Positions 8,700 through 16,581 of a DNA stretch of 58,279 bases are shown here, in pieces. A program made the position numbers and the translations under genes. The stretch is from Phormidium tenue FACHB-1052 (GTDB taxonomy: Bacteria; Cyanobacteriota; Cyanobacteriia; Phormidesmidales; Phormidesmidaceae), in the NCBI RefSeq assembly GCF_014696675.1, contig NZ_JACJQN010000026.1, forward strand, positions 1 through 58,279, given 5' to 3'. How positions within the stretch are numbered: the stretch's first letter is position 1; every line of letters begins with the position of its first letter. The notes under the pieces are model-generated. The model was not told where the DNA came from. It saw only the letters and a program-made list of their open reading frames with translations, and made no database searches.

Positions 8700-9995
8700 A
8701 TGCAAGGCAATTGCTTAACAGCAATTCCCAGTTTTGTTGCTGAGCAACTGGATGATGATATCCCCACTGCCCTAATTGCTAAACCACCGCTGCCCCAGAC
8801 GCGAGTTTCTGTGATTGTGCCGGTGCGCGATGAAGCAGAAATGCTGCCTAAGACACTGCAAGCCCTGGCCGATCAGAGCGATTTTGAGGGCCATTGTTTA
8901 GATGCTAAAAGCTACGAAGTAATTGTGTTTGCCAACAATTGTACGGATGCGTCGGCTGCGATCGCCCGTCAGTTTGCCCAGCAGCATCCCCAGTTTCAAC
9001 TCCATGTGATTGAGCAAACCCTGCCGCCGTCAGAGGCCCACATTGGGCAAGTGCGCCGCCTGCTGATGGATGAAGCCCATCGGCGGCTCAAGGGGCTGGG
9101 GCAGCGCCACGGCATTATTGCCTCCACCGATGGTGACAGCCAGGTCGATCGCCAGTGGATTGCGGCCATGCAGCATGAAATCGCCCAGGGGGCCGATGCT
9201 GTGGGCGGGCGCACGGTCACCCACCGGGCCGAGCGGGCGGCCCTCGATCGGGCGACGAAAACCTCTTACCTGCGCTTTGTGGGCTACCGATACCTCGTCA
9301 AGCAGCTAGAAGACTGCCTTGATCCTGACCCGTTTGATCGGGCACCCCGGCACTACCAATTTTTTGGCGCTAACTTCGCCGTCACCCACGAGATGTATGC
9401 CCTAGCCGGGGGCATGCCCCCCATACCCACCTCTGAGGATGTGGCCTTTCACCGGGCGATCGTCAAAGTAGGGGCCAAGGTGCGCCACAGTACGCTGATG
9501 CGGGTGACCACTTCGGCCCGCCACCAGGGACGAGCAACGATGGGGTTGGCCGATCGCCTTTGTCAGTTTCAAACACTGGGGCAGCGGCAGCAGTCGTTTT
9601 TAGTCGAGTCGGCTGCAGAGGTGAGGGCGAAGCTATTGGTGCGTCGCGATCTGCGCCGCTGCTGGGTGCAGGCCACCAGCGGCCAGCTGCGGGCGGCATT
9701 GGCACCTCAGCGATTGGCCCAGTTAGCGAATCGGCTGGCGGTGCCCATGGCCGAACTCCACGAGGCGATCGAACAGTCGTTGACCTTTGGAGAGCTGTTT
9801 CAGCGGGTTGAGTATTGTCAGCAGGTGATGGGGATCTGGCAACAGCAGTGGACGGCAGTCCCCATAGAGCGGGCGATCGCCGATCTGCGCCTCTGTCTTC
9901 ACCAGCAGCGCCAGCAGACGGCACAGTACTCCGTTACGGACGCTCGTAGAGGTCGAGGCGGTAGTCTGCCGTACGGTGACTGTACAAATGGTTGA
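8700..9995 (+). CDS. Family 2 (GT-A) glycosyltransferase
   Basis: Predicted cytoplasmic glycosyltransferase of 431 residues. The GT-A fold begins at VSVIVPVRDEAEMLPKTL (about 36-53). The nucleotide-sugar/metal motif is STDGDSQVD, with D144 and D146 as the DxD equivalent, followed by a GGRTVTHRAE segment and an acceptor-side SEDVAFHRA motif (ED-H pattern) near residue 245. No membrane helix is evident. The ATG follows AAAAGGATCGCT. Its 3' end overlaps the convergent methyltransferase by 62 bp. The neighbours (PIG-L deacetylase, NodS-like methyltransferase, acyl-CoA dehydrogenase) suggest it builds a sugar conjugate that they modify; product and donor are unknown. Confidence 0.85.
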   Translation: MQGNCLTAIPSFVAEQLDDDIPTALIAKPPLPQTRVSVIVPVRDEAEMLPKTLQALADQSDFEGHCLDAKSYEVIVFANNCTDASAAIARQFAQQHPQFQLHVIEQTLPPSEAHIGQVRRLLMDEAHRRLKGLGQRHGIIASTDGDSQVDRQWIAAMQHEIAQGADAVGGRTVTHRAERAALDRATKTSYLRFVGYRYLVKQLEDCLDPDPFDRAPRHYQFFGANFAVTHEMYALAGGMPPIPTSEDVAFHRAIVKVGAKVRHSTLMRVTTSARHQGRATMGLADRLCQFQTLGQRQQSFLVESAAEVRAKLLVRRDLRRCWVQATSGQLRAALAPQRLAQLANRLAVPMAELHEAIEQSLTFGELFQRVEYCQQVMGIWQQQWTAVPIERAIADLRLCLHQQRQQTAQYSVTDARRGRGGSLPYGDCTNG

Positions 9996-10518
9996 GCGGT
10001 GCGATCGCCGCAAAGGCTTGAAAGGCATTGTGCACATCATCCCCCCGCAGGGGGTAGCTGGGGGCCTCGTGCAGCCAATGCACCAAGAGTAGCTGCCCAC
10101 TCGGCTCTAGCGACTCATAAATGAGCTGTTGCGCCCGACACAGATCGGCCTGGCACCAGTAGTAGCCCACCTCTGACAGCAAGACCAAATCGAAGCTCTC
10201 GTCTGGGTAGTCCTGGGGCACATTCATTAGCTGAAAGCGTACCTGGCTCAGGTGTTGGCAACGCTGGATGGCCCGCTCCTGGGCCAGGGCCGACAGGTCT
10301 ACCGACAGCAGCCCGTCACAGCGGGGGGCTAGCTGCTCGGTGAGCACGCCGATCGAGCCGCCGATTTCAAAGGCCGAGCGATAGCGCGGTTTGGGCAGCG
10401 CCGCCAGGGTGGCGGCATATTTAGCCGCTTCGTAGTCGCTGGTTTCAAACCGCCAGGGGTCGGGGTCGGCCTGGTAGAGGGTGTCAAAAAAATCGGCGGC
10501 GAGGGATTGCTCGGTCAT
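9934..10518 (-). CDS. NodS-like class I SAM-dependent methyltransferase
   Basis: This protein of 194 residues carries motif I as FEIGGSIGVLTEQLAPR with acidic post-I residue in LLSVDLSA, and a LVLLSEVGYYW segment as motif IV-like region. Overall it resembles the nodulation protein S group, which N-methylates aminosugars in Nod factors. Its ATG overlaps the stop of the upstream PIG-L gene (ATGA), implying translational coupling. In other bacteria the two functions occur fused in one polypeptide, supporting a shared substrate: deacetylation exposes an amine which can then be methylated. The specific substrate here is inferred only. The stop lies inside the convergent glycosyltransferase gene. 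Confidence 0.85.
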   Translation of the reverse strand: MTEQSLAADFFDTLYQADPDPWRFETSDYEAAKYAATLAALPKPRYRSAFEIGGSIGVLTEQLAPRCDGLLSVDLSALAQERAIQRCQHLSQVRFQLMNVPQDYPDESFDLVLLSEVGYYWCQADLCRAQQLIYESLEPSGQLLLVHWLHEAPSYPLRGDDVHNAFQAFAAIAPLNHLYSHRTADYRLDLYERP

Positions 10519-11309
10519 GGGGTTGGCTCTAGATAAATTTCCCAGGGGTGGAGAAAGTTGGCGATTAGCTCGGGCAGCAGGCGAAACCCGGTGGGGTCAT
10601 CCGCAATCAGATCGGTGGTTTGGGAGCGGTAGCAGTGAATCGCCTGCCGCTTGAGATCTACCTGGGCCGCCACATCGAGCCGCCAGACTTTATAGCCCTC
10701 GGCCAGGGGGCGGCGCTGGCCAGGGTCCCAATCCCAAATCGGGTATTCGAGGCAGCGAGGCGGTTGGAGAAGGCTGGCAACTGGTGCAGGGATCGCTTCG
10801 CGAATCGCCCCCTGCACCAGTTGCCAACTCGCCCGATGGTCGCGGTGGGGGTCAAATCGGTAGGGCAGAAAAATCGTCTGGGGAGCTGTCTGACGCAGAT
10901 AGGTCTGGCACCGCTCTAGGACAATCTGGGCAGCGGAGGACGGGGGGCGGTGATCAGGTGGGGACAGATGAGGAACCTCCCCGTCAGGCAGACCCAGAAA
11001 GGTTACATGTTCAGCCTCCACCTGAAACAGCGACAGGGCGGCCAGGGTCTCGGCCTGGCGCACCTGCTTGAGTCGCGGGGGCGGGTACTGCTGCGATCGC
11101 AGGTGGGAACGGGTGCCGTCGCTAACCACCAGCACATGCACTGGGCAGCCCCTAGCTCGCAGTTGGGCGATCGCGCCGCCACAGCCCAGGGTTTCGTCGT
11201 CGGGATGGGGTGCCACCACCAGCACCGGAGCGCTGAGGGTAGTCAATTGCAGCGGTAGCGCCGCCGCCGCAAAGGGCGATGGGGTTGGTGAACAATCTAG
11301 ACTCACCAT
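10515..11309 (-). CDS. PIG-L family deacetylase
   Basis: Zinc-dependent N-acetylglucosamine deacetylase family protein of 264 residues (LmbE/MshB-like). The metal/catalytic motif HPDDE is at about 35-39 within VVAPHPDDETLGCGG, and a second His-containing motif DPHRDHRASW provides the third ligand. Family members remove the acetyl group from GlcNAc-containing lipids, thiols or antibiotics. Its start overlaps the end of the acyl-CoA dehydrogenase gene by 7 nt (ATGGTGA), and its end overlaps the methyltransferase start, so the three genes form one tightly coupled operon. Confidence 0.9.
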   Translation of the reverse strand: MVSLDCSPTPSPFAAAALPLQLTTLSAPVLVVAPHPDDETLGCGGAIAQLRARGCPVHVLVVSDGTRSHLRSQQYPPPRLKQVRQAETLAALSLFQVEAEHVTFLGLPDGEVPHLSPPDHRPPSSAAQIVLERCQTYLRQTAPQTIFLPYRFDPHRDHRASWQLVQGAIREAIPAPVASLLQPPRCLEYPIWDWDPGQRRPLAEGYKVWRLDVAAQVDLKRQAIHCYRSQTTDLIADDPTGFRLLPELIANFLHPWEIYLEPTP

Positions 11310-12517
11310 AGGCGATCGGCGGGAGTTGTTTGCGCCAGGGCATAGCCCCCCACCCCCGCCAGCGCCGCGTCAAAGGCAGGCTGCCGCAGATATAGCGTCA
11401 AGTCACGAATCACCCGCTCCATGGCGTGGGGCGGCAGCAGCCCTCGGGTGCCCACCGATCGCTGGCACAGCTGCATGGTGTCGATACAGATTTGCTCAAT
11501 GGCCGTTCGCATCATGTTGGCGTAGGCCACCAGCCGCGCCTGATGAGGATGCACCACGTCAGGGGTGCCGCCAAACTGCGTGTCATAGTCAGCCAGGCGA
11601 TCGGCGGCCCCGCGCAGCCAGAGGTTGCCGCTCTCCAGAGCGATCGCCATCTGGCCCAGCCGCTCTTGTTGATAAGGGTGCTCGGTGCGCTGCTCGCCCT
11701 GCAAATACTGCCGGGTGAGGTCAAACAGCGCCTCGGCCCCGCCTAGCTGCACCGCCGCAAACCGCACCACTCCAGCCGTCAGCCAGGGCTGCCGCAGGTA
11801 GTCGCCCGGCTGGCCAATCAGCGCCTCAGCCCCCACCTCTACGCCGCTAAAGTCAATCTTGTAGCTGGCAGTGGCCCGCATGCCCATGGGCTGCCACCAG
11901 TCGCGATCGCAGCGCGTGCCCACCGCTTCCATGGGCACAATGCACATTTGCCACGACCCATCGGGTAGTTTGCCATTCACAAAGGGGCGCTCCACATGGC
12001 CGCCCCCCGAGCAAAAGGTCTTGGCCCCCTCCAGTCGGTAGCGATCGGGGCCAGTGGGCACCAGGTGCAGACCTTCGGCATCCTCAGCATTCCAAACGCC
12101 AAATAGCTTGTGCTGATTCCGCGCCTCTCGGCCATAGCGCTCAACCTGCTCCGCCGTGCCAAAGGTTTGAATTAGCTGTAGCGCATTCACATGGCCCTCA
12201 TACACCCGCCCGATCGCCAAATTTCCCCGGCCAATATGCTTGAGCAGCCGCAGCAGGTCGTGGGTTGTAGCCGACTCAATGCCCAAACCACAGCCCCCTA
12301 AGTGAGTACGCAGCGGCGCGGCCAAAAACCCCGCCCTGGCCAACTGCTCAAACTCATTTACCGGAAACGCCCCAGGCTGATCGACCGCCGCCGCCTGGGC
12401 GGCAAAATCGTCGGCCAGTTGCCCAGCCAGTGGCAGCAGATCGGCGATCGCCAGCTCAGGCGCTAGCGGCAACGTTAACAGTTCGGCAGTAATAAGAACA
12501 CCTCCTGAGACAGGCAT
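11303..12517 (-). CDS. Acyl-CoA dehydrogenase family flavoprotein
   Basis: Acyl-CoA dehydrogenase-fold protein of about 404 residues: helical N-terminal domain, central beta domain (WNAEDAEGLHL, TGPDRYRLEGAKTFCSG, and MGMRATASYKIDFSGVEV) and C-terminal helical bundle. It is a divergent member and acts more likely in secondary metabolism than in beta-oxidation, given its coupled PIG-L and NodS-like neighbours. Start choice is unclear. ATG at 12517 has no ribosome binding site; a GTG lies at 12550; a perfect AGGAGG (12501-12506 on the minus strand) sits seven bases before an in-frame ATT at 12493. The product loses at most a few disordered residues in any case. Confidence 0.85.
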   Translation of the reverse strand: MPVSGGVLITAELLTLPLAPELAIADLLPLAGQLADDFAAQAAAVDQPGAFPVNEFEQLARAGFLAAPLRTHLGGCGLGIESATTHDLLRLLKHIGRGNLAIGRVYEGHVNALQLIQTFGTAEQVERYGREARNQHKLFGVWNAEDAEGLHLVPTGPDRYRLEGAKTFCSGGGHVERPFVNGKLPDGSWQMCIVPMEAVGTRCDRDWWQPMGMRATASYKIDFSGVEVGAEALIGQPGDYLRQPWLTAGVVRFAAVQLGGAEALFDLTRQYLQGEQRTEHPYQQERLGQMAIALESGNLWLRGAADRLADYDTQFGGTPDVVHPHQARLVAYANMMRTAIEQICIDTMQLCQRSVGTRGLLPPHAMERVIRDLTLYLRQPAFDAALAGVGGYALAQTTPADRLW

Positions 12518-12683
12518 TACAATAGACAAAAGACATCTATCCCCACTCACGCTGAGACATTGGGGATGCTCCTAAGAATGACAGATGTCTGACCTGCACC
12601 CCTCTACCCTTCGAGGTATTTGAAAGCTGGCTAACGCTTAACCAGGCAAAGTCTAATCCTCGCCGCTGTGGGGCACCAAAAAG

Positions 12684-12793
12684 TTAGTACGCAGTAGCAA
12701 GAATGATCCCACTGTTCAGAATGCTTGAAACACCTACCCTAACGATTTTTCCACTTTGAATTTTGCATTTTGAACTCCGCATAGCGGTACTAG
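12684..12793 (+). repeat. Dispersed MITE-like repeat, copy 2
   Basis: Starts TTAGTACGCAGTAG and ends ATAGCGGTACTAGC, with the same core TTTGAATTTTGCATTTTGAA as copy 1. It fills most of the gap between the acyl-CoA dehydrogenase gene and the next operon. Confidence 0.65.
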
Positions 12794-12825
12794 CTGCTAA
12801 ATCAATACCTCGACGGTGCATAGAG

Positions 12826-13569
12826 TTACAAAGCCGTCATCACTTTTAGAAACTCCTCTGACAGGCATGAGGTTGTCGCACTCTTTTGACGAAACAGCAC
12901 CCCAGCCAAAAAGTAAATTTTTTCCGAGAAAAAGGCTTGCCCGCAGCGCTGAAGCTCTGCAATGGTGTTTCTAACCTTGGGCTCAGAGCTGTAATAGCCA
13001 AACTTTAGCGGAGTGACCATAAAATCGACCACATCATAACCCTGTTGCACCGCATGGTTAACGGTATCAACAGGGTTAGAATAGGCTGAGATCATCAACA
13101 TCACCTGCTCACAACCCAGTGACAAAAGCTGCTTTGTAATCCCCGCCCCGTCAGCACCACCGTGCAAAGACGGCATATATAACTGGTTATCTGGAGCTGG
13201 CAGGTAAGGCGGATTTGCCACTAGGTAGCGCGCTTTTTCTGGGGAACTATTAAAGAAACAGGCATTGTGAACGTGGTAATAGGGTGTTAGGCCATACTCC
13301 TCGATTCTAAGCTTTGCCAAACGATAGGCATCGGCGTTTAGCTCATAGCCTTGAACTGTGCCATTAAAGGCACTTCTGAGCAAAGCTTGAATAACAGGGC
13401 TACCATCGCCGCAACCAAACTCAAAGATGGTGTCTGCTGAAGTGCTTTGCGATAGCACCATCTTCTCTAGACACTGGGCGTAAAATTGAGACTCTTCAGG
13501 GCAAAAAAAGACCTGATTGGGAGACTTAACCTCGATCGCAGCATCAGAGGCTAACACAGTTTTGTTCAT
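12826..13569 (-). CDS. Class I SAM-dependent methyltransferase with NPPY motif
   Basis: The start is the ATG at 13569 (MNKTVLASDA), giving 247 residues; the longer frame overlaps the upstream gene. The SAM site is FEFGCGDGSPVIQALL with acidic YELNADAY downstream, and the catalytic motif is NPPYLPAPDN, as in HemK/PrmC and related N- and small-molecule methyltransferases. It lies 40 bp after the HDO-type gene on the same strand and is probably its operon partner, so a two-step modification of a shared substrate is likely. Substrate cannot be inferred from sequence. No strong ribosome binding site is seen. Confidence 0.8.
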   Translation of the reverse strand: MNKTVLASDAAIEVKSPNQVFFCPEESQFYAQCLEKMVLSQSTSADTIFEFGCGDGSPVIQALLRSAFNGTVQGYELNADAYRLAKLRIEEYGLTPYYHVHNACFFNSSPEKARYLVANPPYLPAPDNQLYMPSLHGGADGAGITKQLLSLGCEQVMLMISAYSNPVDTVNHAVQQGYDVVDFMVTPLKFGYYSSEPKVRNTIAELQRCGQAFFSEKIYFLAGVLFRQKSATTSCLSEEFLKVMTAL

Positions 13570-13609
13570 GGCAAGAAAAAGATAAGGAGGTGAAAAGCAA
13601 ATAGAGGCG

Positions 13610-14737
13610 TTATGCCAAGGTGATCTGGGGTAGGGAAGCCGTGGCCTGCTTAATGCCCTGAATGATGGCATCACCAGCGCGATCGCCAATGTATTTTTCC
13701 TGAGCGTAGCCCAGCAAAATTTCCCAAGCGTTGTCGGGGTACTGCTCTGCTAAGGGGAGCGCTACATCTTGCAGCATCCACAGACCGTGGCGCTCATCTT
13801 CGCGAATGTGCAGTTCCCAATAGCCCGACGACTCTTCGCTGAGATTCAGGCGCTGAGCCGCCATCAAATAGTCGGTATAAATCGAAGGGCCAACAATTTC
13901 AAAGTAGGTCAGCCCGCCGTTATAGCGCAGAAAATAGCGCTTGCATTCGGTCAGCAAAAAATTGTGGTTAATGCTGGCCAGCAGTTGCCAAGGGGCGAGG
14001 TCAAAATACCCCTCTGCTTTTGTATTCAGGCTCATTTCGGCCATCATTTTTGCAAAAAAGGTCGAGTGTTTGCGGGCCAAACGACCGTTGCCATACTCTT
14101 CCATCAAAACGCGAATTAGCATGGCCTGCACTTCATTGCTTGCCCCGCCCAAAATGCGCGACATGCGGCTGGCTTCTACTAGGCCATCTAGGGAGGCGAT
14201 CGCCAACAGACGTCGATAGCCTTCTCGATCGAGTTCCTCTCGCAGGAAGCGCCTATTTTCGGTGACGGGTGGGTTTAAGTCGGCCTCATACCAGTCCTGC
14301 AGGGTTTGCTCTACATTCTGTTGCTGAAGCGATTTGACATCGATCTGCCCCAGTTCCCAGGCTTGCCAGACCGACTCAATGCGATCGCGCACCCATTGCA
14401 AATAGAGCGATCGCTCGTTCTTGTAATGAGATAAGTCGTCGTACCAAAACAAGTTGAGGCGATTAATGCGATACAAAACGCGCTGAAGAAACCGATGGGC
14501 GTCGTCGTTGCCAGGCTCAGAAGGATCTGCATAGGCTAGGGGTATCGCCACCGAAATGGCGGTTTCTAGCGCTTGGGTACAGTCAGGAATTTGAGTAATC
14601 TGCTGATCGAGATTTTCGAGGTTGAGCAACTCGATTAGCTGTTTTTCTGCGGCGGCAAAGCTAAAATCTTCGACGGTTGAGGAGCCACGTTTTTCGTTTT
14701 CTGTCCTCAATTCACGTTTGTTTATAACGGAAAACAT
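13610..14737 (-). CDS. Iron-containing redox enzyme, heme-oxygenase-like diiron oxidase (HDO) family
   Basis: This 375-residue protein matches the iron-containing redox enzyme family (Haem_oxygenas_2 type). The C-terminal half has a full set of likely diiron ligands: E214 and H224 in MEEYGNGRLARKH, E280 in YFEIVGP, and the hallmark H-x3-D-x2-H as H310, D314 and H317. Characterised HDO enzymes include UndA, BesC and the SznF central domain, which oxidise fatty acids or amino acids using oxygen. The N-terminal 150 residues are helical and less typical. The ATG follows AGGGAGATCC. It leads a two-gene operon with the methyltransferase at 12826-13569. Substrate is unknown. Confidence 0.85.
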   Translation of the reverse strand: MFSVINKRELRTENEKRGSSTVEDFSFAAAEKQLIELLNLENLDQQITQIPDCTQALETAISVAIPLAYADPSEPGNDDAHRFLQRVLYRINRLNLFWYDDLSHYKNERSLYLQWVRDRIESVWQAWELGQIDVKSLQQQNVEQTLQDWYEADLNPPVTENRRFLREELDREGYRRLLAIASLDGLVEASRMSRILGGASNEVQAMLIRVLMEEYGNGRLARKHSTFFAKMMAEMSLNTKAEGYFDLAPWQLLASINHNFLLTECKRYFLRYNGGLTYFEIVGPSIYTDYLMAAQRLNLSEESSGYWELHIREDERHGLWMLQDVALPLAEQYPDNAWEILLGYAQEKYIGDRAGDAIIQGIKQATASLPQITLA

Positions 14738-14906
14738 GGATCTCCCTAGGAATCTTTCTTACTAGTTAACTGTAACGAACAACACACAATAGCTTATCCA
14801 TCTCCAGGCAGAACCTTCGCCTTACTTGTTTTAGTTCTCCTGTAAGCACAGCAGAGATAGCTTGGGAAACAAAACGTTTGACGATCCATTTTTGTCAACT
14901 AAAAAT

Positions 14907-14939
14907 TTATCTTCCCTTTCATTAGTAAAGGGAAGATAA
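14907..14939 (-). terminator. Rho-independent terminator of the DUF3891 gene
   Basis: TTATCTTCCCTTT (14907-14919) pairs perfectly over 13 bases with AAAGGGAAGATAA (14927-14939), with a 7-base loop. On the minus strand the stem is followed by ATTTTTAG. It lies 30 bp after the stop at 14970. Confidence 0.8.
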
Positions 14940-14969
14940 TTGCTTCAAGGCTACTTTGATGACTCCCTT

Positions 14970-15704
14970 TTATTGATCAGGCTTTCTTAACGTCCAAGAC
15001 AGGGTTTTGCGGGGAGCCTCTACCAAAGCTTTTTTTAGTGCTTCATTTGAGTCAAACTGAAGCTGGGAGAGATAAGAGGCATCGACCTTAACCGTAAACT
15101 TGTCGCAGGAAAATGGCCAAGGTGTTACACCTAAATCGCCGGAGTCAAGCTCATAAATGCTGTAGCGAGTGCCGTCGGGGCCATTGGTAATTTCGAGCTG
15201 GCGACCACCGACGGGTATCTGCCGCTGGGACAAGATTAACGACAGGCGATCGCACCATCGCATATAGGTATAGGCTTTTTCGGCATCCTCAGGCTTAATG
15301 TCAAGCTCGGCTTGCCACTGGGCCTGGCGGCGGCGCTGTTCTTTGAGAAAGCTGGCCATTTCTGGGTCGTCTTCTCCCTTGGCCTGGTTCAAATAGCACA
15401 GGTGCATGGAGATCAGCATTGCGACCCAGCGGCCCTGATACAGCGCTTCATCGGCGTGCTGCTGGAGTTTTTCAACCGACGATTCTTTGTCAAGGGTGAA
15501 GTCTAGGGGTGCACCGGCCTCGGTGAGTTGGTCGCCTTCCCACTCTTTTTCGAGGTGGTCGTGGTGGGCGATCGCAGCAATAGTTTCATAAAGGCGATAG
15601 GTCTTTTTGCTAAAGTCCCAGTGGCCAGCAATTTGGGCCGCTAAAAGAGCATGGGCACGGTGATAAATGATCTCCCAGCCATCGGTTTGAAGATTGACGA
15701 TCAT
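14970..15704 (-). CDS. DUF3891 family protein
   Basis: This 244-residue protein matches DUF3891: MIVNLQTDGWEIIYHRAHALLAAQIA at the start is the family signature, followed by AIAHHDHLEKEWEG. The His-rich HHDHLE segment and acidic residues around it, in a helical protein, suggest a metal-dependent phosphohydrolase-like (HD-type) arrangement, but no activity has been assigned to the family as far as I know. It stands alone between two terminators, in a region of stress-type genes. Confidence 0.85.
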   Translation of the reverse strand: MIVNLQTDGWEIIYHRAHALLAAQIAGHWDFSKKTYRLYETIAAIAHHDHLEKEWEGDQLTEAGAPLDFTLDKESSVEKLQQHADEALYQGRWVAMLISMHLCYLNQAKGEDDPEMASFLKEQRRRQAQWQAELDIKPEDAEKAYTYMRWCDRLSLILSQRQIPVGGRQLEITNGPDGTRYSIYELDSGDLGVTPWPFSCDKFTVKVDASYLSQLQFDSNEALKKALVEAPRKTLSWTLRKPDQ

Positions 15705-15737
15705 AGAGCTTGGTTTGAAGAAATAACGTGGGTAAAG

Positions 15738-15819
15738 CTAGTGCCGCTATGCGGAGTTCAAAGTGCAAAATGAGAAATTCCTAGGATAACCGGAGGGTTA
15801 TTTCTGTTGTAGCGTACTG
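15738..15819 (-). repeat. Dispersed MITE-like repeat, copy 3 (inverted, shorter)
   Basis: On the minus strand this copy ends with TTGAACTCCGCATAGCGGCA followed by CTAGC, matching the right end of copies 1 and 2. The other end reads CCAGTACGCTAC. The middle is diverged and about 30 bp shorter. Confidence 0.55.
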
Positions 15820-15878
15820 GCGGCGCTGTAGATGTCGAAGCCGAAACCAGTTAGGGTTTAGATTCACCCATTCAGCAG

Positions 15879-15919
15879 ATATCCAGACGGAAAATGGCAA
15901 CTTACCTCCGTCTGGATAT
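15879..15919 (-). terminator. Hairpin downstream of the lipoprotein gene
   Basis: ATATCCAGACGGA (15879-15891) pairs perfectly with TCCGTCTGGATAT (15907-15919), a 13-bp stem with a 15-base loop. It lies 34 bp after the stop at 15953. There is no clear T-tract on either side. Confidence 0.6.
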
Positions 15920-15952
15920 GAGTTTAATGACTCGCTTTGCTAAAGCCAGAGA

Positions 15953-16396
15953 TTAGCGGCTGGGAGTAAGGCGATCGACGGTGTCGGCGGCCCCATTGAC
16001 CATATCTCGGGCGTTGTCAGCCGCGTTATCAGCGGCGCGCTGGGTTGATTGACCGATGTTTTTGGCGGCTTGCTGAGCCGACTGGCCAACGTCTTTGCGA
16101 GTTTCGTTAGCTCGCTGCCCCAGGGGTTTGTCAACGTTTTCTTGAATCCGCTGCTCGGCTTGGCGAATCATGCGATCGGCCTTGGCATCAGCCCCACGGG
16201 TATCCATGTCGGTGTCTTTGTGGGGATACATGCCCTCGCTCTTGGGCGGGTTGATGCTGCCAGAGCCGTTGCTGGGCGGCACTGCGGCCTGGGTGGCACC
16301 ACAGGCGGTGGTCGTCAGCACGACCAGGCCCGCCAAAAAGATCACCAACCACTGCCGCAAAGCGTTGGGATTGAAAATGCGTTTTAGGGTTTGCAT
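15953..16396 (-). CDS. Small lipoprotein, function unknown
   Basis: This 147-residue protein has a positively charged start, a hydrophobic segment (about 16-30) and a lipobox-like LTTTAC with Cys about 32, so it is predicted to be exported and lipid-anchored. The mature part is polar, Ala/Asp/Gln-rich and repetitive (QSAQQAAKNIGQSTQRAADN), resembling amphipathic helical stress proteins of the LEA type. No enzymatic motif is seen. Neighbouring hemerythrin and BON genes make an envelope-stress role plausible, but that is inference. Confidence 0.7.
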   Translation of the reverse strand: MQTLKRIFNPNALRQWLVIFLAGLVVLTTTACGATQAAVPPSNGSGSINPPKSEGMYPHKDTDMDTRGADAKADRMIRQAEQRIQENVDKPLGQRANETRKDVGQSAQQAAKNIGQSTQRAADNAADNARDMVNGAADTVDRLTPSR

Positions 16397-16491
16397 AACT
16401 AATGCTCCTTTGAAGAACTAAATTTGGACAATTTGTGAATTTTGGGAGAAAATCTTGGAGAGAAATTTTTGGGAAAAAAGGCTGTCGATAA

Positions 16492-16547
16492 AATCTTTCT
16501 TGACCTTGAGCCTTGAGCCAAAAAGCAGTTCAAAATCAAGAAAGATT
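16492..16547 (-). terminator. Hairpin downstream of the hemerythrin gene
   Basis: AATCTTTCTTGA (16492-16503) pairs perfectly with TCAAGAAAGATT (16536-16547) with a 32-base loop. It lies 35 bp after the stop at 16582. The large loop makes it weaker than the other terminators. Confidence 0.5.
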
Positions 16548-16581
16548 GGCCTACCCACAAATTTCAGCGCACTAAGCGGCT

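Noticed and set aside
11068..11718. 216-codon plus-strand frame
   Set aside because: Antisense to the PIG-L and acyl-CoA dehydrogenase genes; Pro/Arg/Ala-rich low-complexity translation typical of a shadow.
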